This document shows positions 1 through 4,935 of a DNA stretch of 6,872 nt, in pieces. This DNA is from JAAETI01 sp965368515 (GTDB taxonomy: Bacteria > Actinomycetota > Acidimicrobiia > Spongiisociales > UBA5794), in contig CBDUNF010000185.1 in NCBI GenBank assembly GCA_965368515.1, positions 1 to 6,872 on the forward strand, written 5' to 3'. The position numbers and the translations under genes were made by a program. The notes beneath the pieces are model-generated. The model saw only the letters and a program-made list of their open reading frames with translations, ran no database searches and was not told the origin of the DNA. How positions within the stretch are numbered: position 1 is the stretch's first letter; every line of letters begins with the position of its first letter.

Positions 1-120
1 CGTTGTGGTCGTGGTGGTTGTCGTGGGAGGTGGGAGCGTTGTTGTGGTCGTTGTTGTCGGAGCGGTCGTCGTTGTGGTCGGCGCAACGGTTGTTGTGGTT
101 GTCGTAGTAGTAGTTGTCGT
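1..120 (-). repeat. Low-complexity ACN-codon tract encoding polythreonine linker
   Basis: Read on the minus strand, nearly every codon is ACA, ACC, ACG or ACT, broken only by short Pro/Ala/Val/Leu spacers. Synonymous codons are mixed, so the DNA is not a perfect microsatellite, but ACAACC/ACGACA-like units recur. The tract continues past the left edge. It is part of the coding region, not a separate element. Confidence 0.85.
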
Positions 121-768
121 AGGAGGCGGTGCCGCAAGTTCGACCGTCAAAACGCTCGCAAACGAGGTGCTGTCGTAGGCAAACCACATATCGTCGTTGG
201 AGTTATCGCGGACCACGATCTTGAGGGCCAGGGCCCTGTCCGGAGCAACGGTGTGTTCCACGACGCCGAAGCTGAGCGTGTTCGAGATCCAGGTGCCCGC
301 TGGATTCCATGGGTTTGTGATGTCGGTGACGGCATCGATGGTCGTGCATCCCGTCCCTGCCGGAGTGCAATCGAGCAGATAGACCCACACCGAACCCTTC
401 TTGTCGGCATCGAAGTCCTTCATCGCACTCCAGAACGTGAATGACACAGGCCCTGCGAGATCAACTCCGCCGCCCGGGCCAACCCATAGCTGGTGTTTGG
501 TTGGGTCCGTTTCCGTGGCCCCGTCGCCGCCCTTTTGGATGGTCAGACCGGGGTCGTCGTTTCTCGCCGAGTCATGGTTGGCGAGCGAACTGGAGCCGGG
601 GCTGCTGGCTGATAGCGAAGCACGGGGAGTGCCGTCGCCGTCGAGATAGAAGGTCCGGGATTCCGCCTGCGCGGCGACCGAAGGAAAGGTGGCGACCGCG
701 AGCACCGTCAGAATTAGGGGTACGGCGGCGCGGTGCAGACCGCGTCGCCTCTGTAGTTGTGCACGCAT
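1..768 (-). CDS. Secreted protein with threonine-rich linker, N-terminal part (3' end outside window)
   Basis: The frame is open from an ATG at 768 down to base 1 without a stop, giving 256 residues of a longer protein. Residues 1-12 are Arg-rich and are followed by a hydrophobic stretch (about 14-32) ending VAAQA, a typical Sec signal peptide with probable cleavage near residue 35. Residues 36-212 look like a beta-rich extracellular domain with one likely disulfide pair (Cys134, Cys141), many Gly/Asp/Thr and a Trp-rich segment. From residue 214 the protein becomes a linker of Pro and Thr: runs of 11, 5, 7 and at least 8 Thr separated by VAP, AP and LPPP. Such linkers are common in actinobacterial, notably Acidimicrobiia, exported proteins and often join a domain to a C-terminal anchor. 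A weak GGGA lies six bases before the ATG. I do not recognise the globular domain; carbohydrate binding or cell-surface adhesion is possible but not shown. The gene lies 75 bp after leuD on the same strand and is probably separate. Confidence 0.85.
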   Translation of the reverse strand, partial: MRAQLQRRRGLHRAAVPLILTVLAVATFPSVAAQAESRTFYLDGDGTPRASLSASSPGSSSLANHDSARNDDPGLTIQKGGDGATETDPTKHQLWVGPGGGVDLAGPVSFTFWSAMKDFDADKKGSVWVYLLDCTPAGTGCTTIDAVTDITNPWNPAGTWISNTLSFGVVEHTVAPDRALALKIVVRDNSNDDMWFAYDSTSFASVLTVELAAPPPTTTTTTTTTTTVAPTTTTTAPTTTTTTTLPPPTTTTTTTT

Positions 769-773
769 CGCCA

Positions 774-815
774 GTCCCGACTGCCGCTATCTGGGCGTAA
801 CTAGATAATCGGGAC
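774..815. other. Two-part inverted repeat between leuD and the secreted-protein gene
   Basis: GTCCCGA (774-780) and TCGGGAC (809-815) are perfect 7-bp inverted arms. Inside them TATCT (788-792) pairs with AGATA (803-807), leaving a 10-base loop and an asymmetric 7-versus-1 internal bulge. It lies 28 bases past the leuD stop and 5 bases before the ATG at 768. It may be a terminator for the leu transcript or a structure in the leader of the next gene; the GGGA that could serve as that gene's ribosome binding site lies inside the outer arm. No U-tract follows. The function is inferred from position only. Confidence 0.4.
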
Positions 816-843
816 CGAAAACCGAAACCTTGAGCCGGGTTGG

Positions 844-1446
844 TCAGGCTATGGCCGGCTTGTGGGAGGCGCGCTTACCCTCGTAATGATCGATGGCAGC
901 GCCATGCTCGAGGGTTAGGGCGATATTGTCGAGCCCGTTCGCCAAGCGGTGTTTGGCAAAGGCGTCGATGTCGACTGTGGCTTCGAAGCCGATGCTCGTC
1001 ACAGTCTGTGCATTGAGATCAATGGTCACCAGATTGTCCGGATCAGCGGCGATGTCGGTGAGCGCTGCCACCTCACTGTCTGTCAGCACGACGGGGAGCA
1101 GACCGATGTTGATGCAGTTGTTGTAGAAGATGTCGGCAAACGAGGGGGCGATGATTGCCTTGAACCCGCGGTCTTCGATCGACCACGGCGCATGTTCCCG
1201 CGACGAACCGGACCCAAAGTTGGGTCCACTCACCAGCACCTCGGCCGCGCCGTAGTCCGGCTGATTGAGGATGAAGTCGGGGATCAGTTCGCCCTCTTCG
1301 TCATAGGCCCATTCGTAGAACAGGAACGGGCCGAACCCGCTGCGTTCTACGCGCTTGAGGTACTGCTTGGGAATGATCGCGTCAGTGTCGACATTGGCGC
1401 GGGGGAGGGGAGCCATTTGCCCGGTGATAGTGGAGATCGGTTCCAT
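844..1446 (-). CDS. leuD: 3-isopropylmalate dehydratase small subunit (LeuD)
   Basis: Small (swivelling) subunit of isopropylmalate isomerase, which with LeuC converts 2-isopropylmalate to 3-isopropylmalate in cytosolic leucine biosynthesis. The 200-residue product is of normal family length. Diagnostic segments are the N-terminal NVDTDAIIPKQYL (18-30) followed by RSGFG, and the substrate-binding GPNFGSGSSREHAPWSI (74-90). The segment FADIFYNNCINIGLLP (103-118) is also typical. The ATG at 1446 is chosen because AGGGAG (1455-1460 on the minus strand) lies eight bases upstream; an in-frame GTG at 1455 would add three residues but would overlap that site. The start is two bases after the leuC stop, so the two subunits are almost certainly co-transcribed and translationally coupled. 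Nothing is truncated or missing. Confidence 0.97.
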   Translation of the reverse strand: MEPISTITGQMAPLPRANVDTDAIIPKQYLKRVERSGFGPFLFYEWAYDEEGELIPDFILNQPDYGAAEVLVSGPNFGSGSSREHAPWSIEDRGFKAIIAPSFADIFYNNCINIGLLPVVLTDSEVAALTDIAADPDNLVTIDLNAQTVTSIGFEATVDIDAFAKHRLANGLDNIALTLEHGAAIDHYEGKRASHKPAIA

Positions 1447-1448
1447 TA

Positions 1449-2855
1449 CTACCACTCCCTAACGTCGACGAAGTGTCCGGTTACCGCAGCGGCGACCGCC
1501 ATCTCCGGGCTCACCAGGTGGGTTCTCCCGTTGCGGCCCTGACGGCCCTCGAAGTTGCGGTTCGAGGTTGAAGCACAACGCTCTCCCGGCATCAGGATGT
1601 CGGGGTTCATGCCGAGACACATCGAGCATCCAGGCTCGCGCCATTCGAACCCAGCGTTCTTGAAGATTACGTCCAAGCCCTCTTCCTCGGCCTGCATCTT
1701 CACCAGGCCCGACCCGGGAACGACCATGGCGTGAACGTCGGGGTGGATCGTCTTACCCTCGAGGAGCCGAGCACCGGCTCGCAGGTCCTCAATGCGGCCG
1801 TTGGTGCACGAGCCAAAGAAGATCCGGTCGATAGCAATCTCGCTGATCGGCGTGCCGGCAGTTAGATCCATGTAGACGAGGGCACGTTCCGCGGCGTCGC
1901 GCTCCAGCGGATCGTCGAACTGTGATGGGTCCGGCACGGCTTCAGTGACCGCAACGGTCTGGGCGGGGTTCGTGCCCCACGAGACGTAAGGAGCGAGGTC
2001 GGCGGCGGCAATGTCGATCTCAACATCGAACCGGGCGCCGTCGTCGGTGCGCAGCGACTCCCAGTATTCGACGGCAGCGCTCCAATCGCCGTCCTTGGGG
2101 GCGTAGTTGCGGCCTTTGAGATAGTCGAACGTGACCTGGTCGGGGGCAATCATCCCGGCGCGAGCGCCGCCCTCGATTGACATGTTGCAAATAGTCATCC
2201 GACCCGCCATGGACAACGCCTCGATGGTGGAGCCGCGGTACTCAATGACGTATCCGGTTCCGCCGGCGACACCGATGCGGTTGATGATGCCGAGGATGAT
2301 GTCCTTCGCCGTCACCCCGGTTGGTAGATCGCCGTTGACGTTGACGGCCATCGACTTCGGCCGAGTCTGCGGGAGGGTCTGGGTTGCCAGCACATGCTCG
2401 ACCTCGGAAGTTCCTATCCCGAATGCCAGCGCTCCGAATGCGCCGTGAGTCGAAGTATGTGAGTCGCCGCACACGATGGTCATCCCGGGCTGGGTGATGC
2501 CCTGCTCGGGGCCGATCACATGCACGATCCCCTGGCGGATGTCGTCGATGTCGTAGAGCTCGATGCCGTGTCGCTTGCAGTTATCGACGAGTGTGTCGAT
2601 CTGCTTTTTGGACAGCGGATCCTTGATGCCGAGTGCCCGGCCTTCGGTGGGAACCCCGTGGTCGATCGTTGCGAGGGTGAGGTCGGGACGGCGAACCGTT
2701 CGGTTGGTCAATTCGAGTGACTCGAACGCCTGAGGTGAAGTCACCTCGTGCACGAGATGGAGGTCGATATACAGAAGGTCAGGCTCGGTCCCGCCACCAT
2801 CACGGACGACATGGTCGGCCCAGATCTTCTCGTACATCGTTCTTGGTGCAGTCAC
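1449..2855 (-). CDS. leuC: 3-isopropylmalate dehydratase large subunit (LeuC)
   Basis: Large, iron-sulfur subunit of isopropylmalate isomerase, an aconitase-superfamily enzyme acting with LeuD in leucine synthesis. From the GTG at 2855 it has 468 residues, the usual size for bacterial LeuC. The three [4Fe-4S] ligands are in place: Cys350 in FFGSCTNGR and Cys410/Cys413 in PGCSMC. Other family segments are DHGVPT (65-70), VCGDSHTSTHGAFGALAFGIGTSEVEHVLATQ (128-159) and the C-terminal SNRNFEGRQG (431-440). The GTG start is supported by AGGAGG (2861-2866, minus) five bases upstream; the ATG at 2837 lies 23 bases from that site. The frame stays open further upstream to 3194, but that extension overlaps the PAP2 gene in another frame and has no LeuC character. 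It is followed directly by leuD. Whether it is transcribed with the PAP2 gene, 53 bp upstream, cannot be decided from sequence. Confidence 0.97.
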   Translation of the reverse strand: MTAPRTMYEKIWADHVVRDGGGTEPDLLYIDLHLVHEVTSPQAFESLELTNRTVRRPDLTLATIDHGVPTEGRALGIKDPLSKKQIDTLVDNCKRHGIELYDIDDIRQGIVHVIGPEQGITQPGMTIVCGDSHTSTHGAFGALAFGIGTSEVEHVLATQTLPQTRPKSMAVNVNGDLPTGVTAKDIILGIINRIGVAGGTGYVIEYRGSTIEALSMAGRMTICNMSIEGGARAGMIAPDQVTFDYLKGRNYAPKDGDWSAAVEYWESLRTDDGARFDVEIDIAAADLAPYVSWGTNPAQTVAVTEAVPDPSQFDDPLERDAAERALVYMDLTAGTPISEIAIDRIFFGSCTNGRIEDLRAGARLLEGKTIHPDVHAMVVPGSGLVKMQAEEEGLDVIFKNAGFEWREPGCSMCLGMNPDILMPGERCASTSNRNFEGRQGRNGRTHLVSPEMAVAAAVTGHFVDVREW

Positions 2856-2860
2856 CCGCG

Positions 2861-2866
2861 CCTCCT
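2861..2866 (-). promoter_or_regulatory. Ribosome binding site deciding the leuC GTG start
   Basis: AGGAGG on the minus strand, five bases before the GTG at 2855. It is the clearest Shine-Dalgarno sequence in the window and fixes the non-ATG start, giving a protein of standard LeuC length. Confidence 0.75.
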
Positions 2867-2880
2867 CTTCGTAACGAGCA

Positions 2881-2886
2881 ACTGTA
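2881..2886 (-). promoter_or_regulatory. Candidate -10 box for leuCD
   Basis: TACAGT on the minus strand (4 of 6 to TATAAT, keeping A2 and T6) in the 53-bp gap between the PAP2 stop and leuC. A possible -35, TTCACC, lies 15 bases further upstream and overlaps the PAP2 end, a short spacer. It would give a leader of about 20 bases containing the AGGAGG site. I see no leader peptide or T-box-like structure in this gap. Weak candidate; co-transcription from upstream is the alternative. Confidence 0.25.
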
Positions 2887-2908
2887 GTGGCTCTTCTGAT
2901 CGGTGAAC

Positions 2909-3691
2909 TCAGTCGCCGGCCAAGCGAACGAGTACGGCACGCAAGGTGGAGAGGACGACCAGACCGCAACCCACACCGACAATTGTTCCGGCGACCACAT
3001 CGAGCGGCCGGTGAACCTCGAGCAGGACTCGGGAGTACACGACAGCGACCGCCCATAGTGGGACGACGGCCAGGGCGATGCGTTGTGTCCATCCGGTCAA
3101 CCATGCCAGTGCGAATCCGACAATCACCGTCGCCAGCGTCGATGCGGCGATGGAGTGCCCCGACGGGAACGAGTAGCCGGTCTCGTGGCCCCAATGATCA
3201 CGCACTGAATCGGAGAGAGCGGGCGCATCGAGAGTCGGCAGAATGCCGGCGAGGATGGTGCGGCGGACTTCTTTGTCACCGATTTCGTAGAAGGTGTTGG
3301 CGTCTGGGAACTCTGGCCCGAGAGAACCGGCGTCGGCGAGCTCGACGATGTTGGGGCGGGGTACGGCGATCAGCGGCTTGACGACGTTCTCGTTGACGAG
3401 GGTGACCATGATCACCGCAACGGACATGGCGAGCAGAACTGTGCCGGCTTCGACGACACGCCGCTTTCCGGTCACGCCACGTCGCATGACGACGAGGCTA
3501 ACGACGACGGCTGCCAGCAGCGGAAACCCTGCGATGGACGCGGTGTCGGTGATGGTGACGACGAGGTCGGCGAAGCGAGTGTCCAGTGCGATGGCGGGGA
3601 GAACCAACGTTGCCAGAAGCGCTGCCGCAGCGAGACCGAACGCGACCGTGCGGGTTCTGGTTGCTGTGGAGGCGGGTGAGGTCGTGCGCAT
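2909..3691 (-). CDS. PAP2-family membrane phosphatase
   Basis: A 260-residue integral membrane protein with about six hydrophobic segments (near 17-37, 55-69, 82-100, 183-200, 205-220, 233-250). The three motifs of the PAP2 phosphatase superfamily are complete: KPLIAVPRP (Lys105...Arg112-Pro113), PSGH (176-179) and SRVLLEVHRPLD (Ser220-Arg221, His227, Asp231). His179 and His227 are the expected catalytic acid/base and nucleophile, and the motifs should face the outer side of the membrane. Family members dephosphorylate lipid phosphates such as phosphatidate or undecaprenyl pyrophosphate; the sequence does not tell which. Motifs 1 and 2 are separated by about 60 residues, forming a longish loop. 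The start at 3691 has no Shine-Dalgarno but is preceded at seven bases by TACCAT, suggesting a leaderless transcript. It lies upstream of leuCD on the same strand with no evident functional link. Confidence 0.93.
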   Translation of the reverse strand: MRTTSPASTATRTRTVAFGLAAAALLATLVLPAIALDTRFADLVVTITDTASIAGFPLLAAVVVSLVVMRRGVTGKRRVVEAGTVLLAMSVAVIMVTLVNENVVKPLIAVPRPNIVELADAGSLGPEFPDANTFYEIGDKEVRRTILAGILPTLDAPALSDSVRDHWGHETGYSFPSGHSIAASTLATVIVGFALAWLTGWTQRIALAVVPLWAVAVVYSRVLLEVHRPLDVVAGTIVGVGCGLVVLSTLRAVLVRLAGD

Positions 3692-3698
3692 TGCCGTG

Positions 3699-3727
3699 AT
3701 GGTATTGACGCCCCGGGCCTCGGTCCA
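3699..3727 (-). promoter_or_regulatory. Candidate promoter for the PAP2 gene (leaderless)
   Basis: On the minus strand, TGGACC (3722-3727, 4 of 6 to TTGACA) and TACCAT (3699-3704) are separated by 17 bases. The -10 ends seven bases before the ATG at 3691, so transcription would start at or next to the start codon. No Shine-Dalgarno is present, which fits. Confidence 0.45.
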
Positions 3728-3760
3728 CTTGTGGTGCGTTACGTTGGGGTGTTCGCCCGG

Positions 3761-3766
3761 TACCCT
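3761..3766 (+). promoter_or_regulatory. Candidate -10 box for the gene at 3773 (leaderless)
   Basis: TACCCT lies six bases before the ATG at 3773, in a C-rich stretch with no Shine-Dalgarno. The position fits leaderless transcription as is common in actinobacteria. No convincing -35 is seen 16-18 bases upstream. Confidence 0.35.
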
Positions 3767-3772
3767 GCCGCC

Positions 3773-4324
3773 ATGGCCAATCTTCTCTTTGTGCTGTTGG
3801 CATTGCTGCCCTTGTCCTCACCGTTTGGCGAGGCCACAGCGACCGCAACCTCGTTGGATGACGGTCTTCGCGTCGAAGTCTCTGTTGTCGTCGAGGGATC
3901 GGCAGCGGCGGTCCTAGTGCGTGGCATTGCACCCGGAGCGAGCGAACTACCGCCTGTGGCATTGTCTGACCGTGGTGACGGTCTCTGGGAGGGGGTTGTC
4001 CAGTTGCCCGTCGTTGAGAACATCCTCATGGGATTCGAAATCATCCCTACTCAGGGCGCGGCGACTGTTTCCGAGTTGCACACGCTCACCGAACTTGGTG
4101 TTGATAGCGCAGTGTTCTCGCTGGATAACCCCGATACAGGATTCGGCGACAGCGCCGACGATCCGCTGGTCACACCGGAAGGAGCGCGTTGGGGCTGGCT
4201 CGGAGTGGCCGCCGGTGCGGCTGCTCTCGGTTTGCTCGCCTTGTGGACAATCGAAACCGTGCGCGGCAAAGAGGATGAGGACTCCGAACCGGATATCCCA
4301 TCCGACATATTCGAGGCCGATTGA
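3773..4324 (+). CDS. Small signal-peptide plus single-pass membrane protein, function unknown
   Basis: A 183-residue protein that I do not recognise. Residues 1-21 are a leucine-rich signal sequence. Residues 22-138 form an extracytoplasmic domain rich in Val, Gly and Asp, with alternating polar/hydrophobic stretches (for example 32-50 and 71-92) suggesting a small beta-sandwich; it has no cysteine. Residues 140-160 (starting WGWLGVAAGAA) are one transmembrane helix, followed by basic RGK and a very acidic 17-residue tail ending in IFEAD. Topology is therefore outside domain, one helix, short acidic cytoplasmic tail. The ATG at 3773 is preferred over an in-frame GTG at 3731, because it puts the signal sequence at the terminus and a TACCCT box six bases upstream; the GTG start would add 14 residues. 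Its stop overlaps the -35 of the regulator gene, so the two are physically close but may be separately expressed. A link to the exporter downstream is only a possibility. Confidence 0.85.
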   Translation: MANLLFVLLALLPLSSPFGEATATATSLDDGLRVEVSVVVEGSAAAVLVRGIAPGASELPPVALSDRGDGLWEGVVQLPVVENILMGFEIIPTQGAATVSELHTLTELGVDSAVFSLDNPDTGFGDSADDPLVTPEGARWGWLGVAAGAAALGLLALWTIETVRGKEDEDSEPDIPSDIFEAD

Positions 4325-4349
4325 CAAATGGTCGACTTTCCTCGACAAT
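4321..4349 (+). promoter_or_regulatory. Promoter of the regulator-exporter operon
   Basis: TTGACA (4321-4326, perfect -35) and GACAAT (4344-4349, 4 of 6 to TATAAT) are separated by exactly 17 bases. The expected transcription start is about 4356-4357, which is the ATG of the regulator, so the mRNA is predicted to be leaderless. The -35 overlaps the stop codon of the preceding gene (TGA at 4322-4324). This is the best promoter match in the window. Confidence 0.7.
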
Positions 4350-4364
4350 TTGGCAAATGTCGAC
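4325..4364 (+). promoter_or_regulatory. Candidate operator: three related half-sites over the promoter and start
   Basis: Half-site 1, CAAATGGTCGA (4325-4335), and half-site 2, TCGACAATTTG (4342-4352), are inverted copies matching at 10 of 11 positions around a 6-base spacer. A third copy, CAAATGTCGAC (4354-4364, one base shorter), follows after a single G and forms a second, bulged dyad with half-site 2. The first dyad spans the -35/-10 spacer and the whole -10; the third half-site covers the predicted transcription start and ATG. Occupancy would block RNA polymerase, as expected for an autorepressor of the winged-helix type encoded immediately downstream. Binding itself is inferred. Confidence 0.6.
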
Positions 4365-4935
4365 CGAACCAATACCACAACCAGCAACCGGGCTCGATTA
4401 TGAGGCCGAGGAACTCGTACATGCGGAGACCCCAGACCAGCTGAAGGCTCTGGGCCACGCTATGCGCATGACCATATTGGACCTGCTCAATGAGCGTGCC
4501 GCCTCGGTCACCGAAATGGCAGAAGCGCTCGGGAGACCAAAAGGCACCGTCGGGTATCACGTCAAGGTTCTCGAGGATGCGGGGTTCATCCGGGTCGTCC
4601 GCAGCCGCAAGGTACGAGCGATGACTGAGAAGTTCTACGGGAGGGTGGCCCACACGGTCGTATTCCACGGCGTGCCCGAGACCGGCGACAAGCTATTCAT
4701 GTTGCAGGAGGCGCTTGCCGAGGCCGTGATCGAAGAGGGCAACCCAATGCCGGCAACGACTCTCCGGCATGTGCGAATGAGCGAGGAGCAGGCCATCGAG
4801 TTCTGGGAAGAGGTCCTCGAACTGGCGGTCCGATTCGCCAAGGCGCCACGTGGCGGCGAGCGCGTATACGGCTTCCTTGGAGCCGTCTTCCCCACCAATC
4901 TGCCGGTATTGCCGAAAGACGAAGAGCAAGCATGA
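4357..4935 (+). CDS. ArsR-like winged-helix transcriptional regulator
   Basis: A 192-residue DNA-binding regulator. Residues 25-90 form a winged-helix domain of the ArsR/HTH_20 type: TPDQLKALGHAMRMTILDLL (25-44), then ASVTEMAEALGRPKGTVGYHVKVLEDAGFI (49-78), where 61-73 is the recognition helix, then a basic wing (RVVRSRKVR, 79-87). The C-terminal half (about 91-185) is mostly helical and probably binds ligand and/or dimerises. The protein contains no cysteine, so it cannot be a thiolate metal sensor of the classical ArsR kind; an organic ligand is more likely. The ATG at 4357 is chosen over an in-frame TTG at 4321 because a TTGACA/GACAAT promoter points its start at 4356-4357. There is no Shine-Dalgarno, consistent with a leaderless mRNA. 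Its stop overlaps the exporter start (ATGA), so the regulator most likely controls that exporter and itself. Ligand unknown. Confidence 0.92.
   Translation: MSTEPIPQPATGLDYEAEELVHAETPDQLKALGHAMRMTILDLLNERAASVTEMAEALGRPKGTVGYHVKVLEDAGFIRVVRSRKVRAMTEKFYGRVAHTVVFHGVPETGDKLFMLQEALAEAVIEEGNPMPATTLRHVRMSEEQAIEFWEEVLELAVRFAKAPRGGERVYGFLGAVFPTNLPVLPKDEEQA

Noticed and set aside
1..120. Possible CRISPR or tandem-repeat array at the left edge
   Set aside because: The repeat is only codon-scale, in frame, and encodes Thr/Pro; there are no equal-length spacers.
197..800. Several plus-strand open frames in the first 800 bases
   Set aside because: The minus-strand frame is open over the whole 768 bases, begins with a good signal peptide and enters a Thr linker of known type; the plus frames have no signal, motif or ribosome binding site.
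949..1542. Plus-strand open frame of 197 codons across leuD and the leuC end
   Set aside because: It is antisense to two clearly identified leu genes and shows no protein family character.
2131..2448. Plus-strand open frame inside leuC
   Set aside because: Met/Pro/Ser-rich shadow of a conserved LeuC region containing the GDSHTSTHGAFG motif.
2856..3194. Open extension of the leuC frame upstream, which would make a 581-residue protein
   Set aside because: It overlaps the end of the PAP2 gene in another frame, its translation is Arg-rich and without LeuC similarity, and AGGAGG plus the GTG at 2855 gives the standard family length.
4321..4356. TTG start at 4321 for the regulator, overlapping the upstream stop
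   Set aside because: These bases form the -35, spacer and -10 of a strong promoter, and the 12 added residues have no regulator-like character. Translational coupling from the upstream gene remains a remote alternative.
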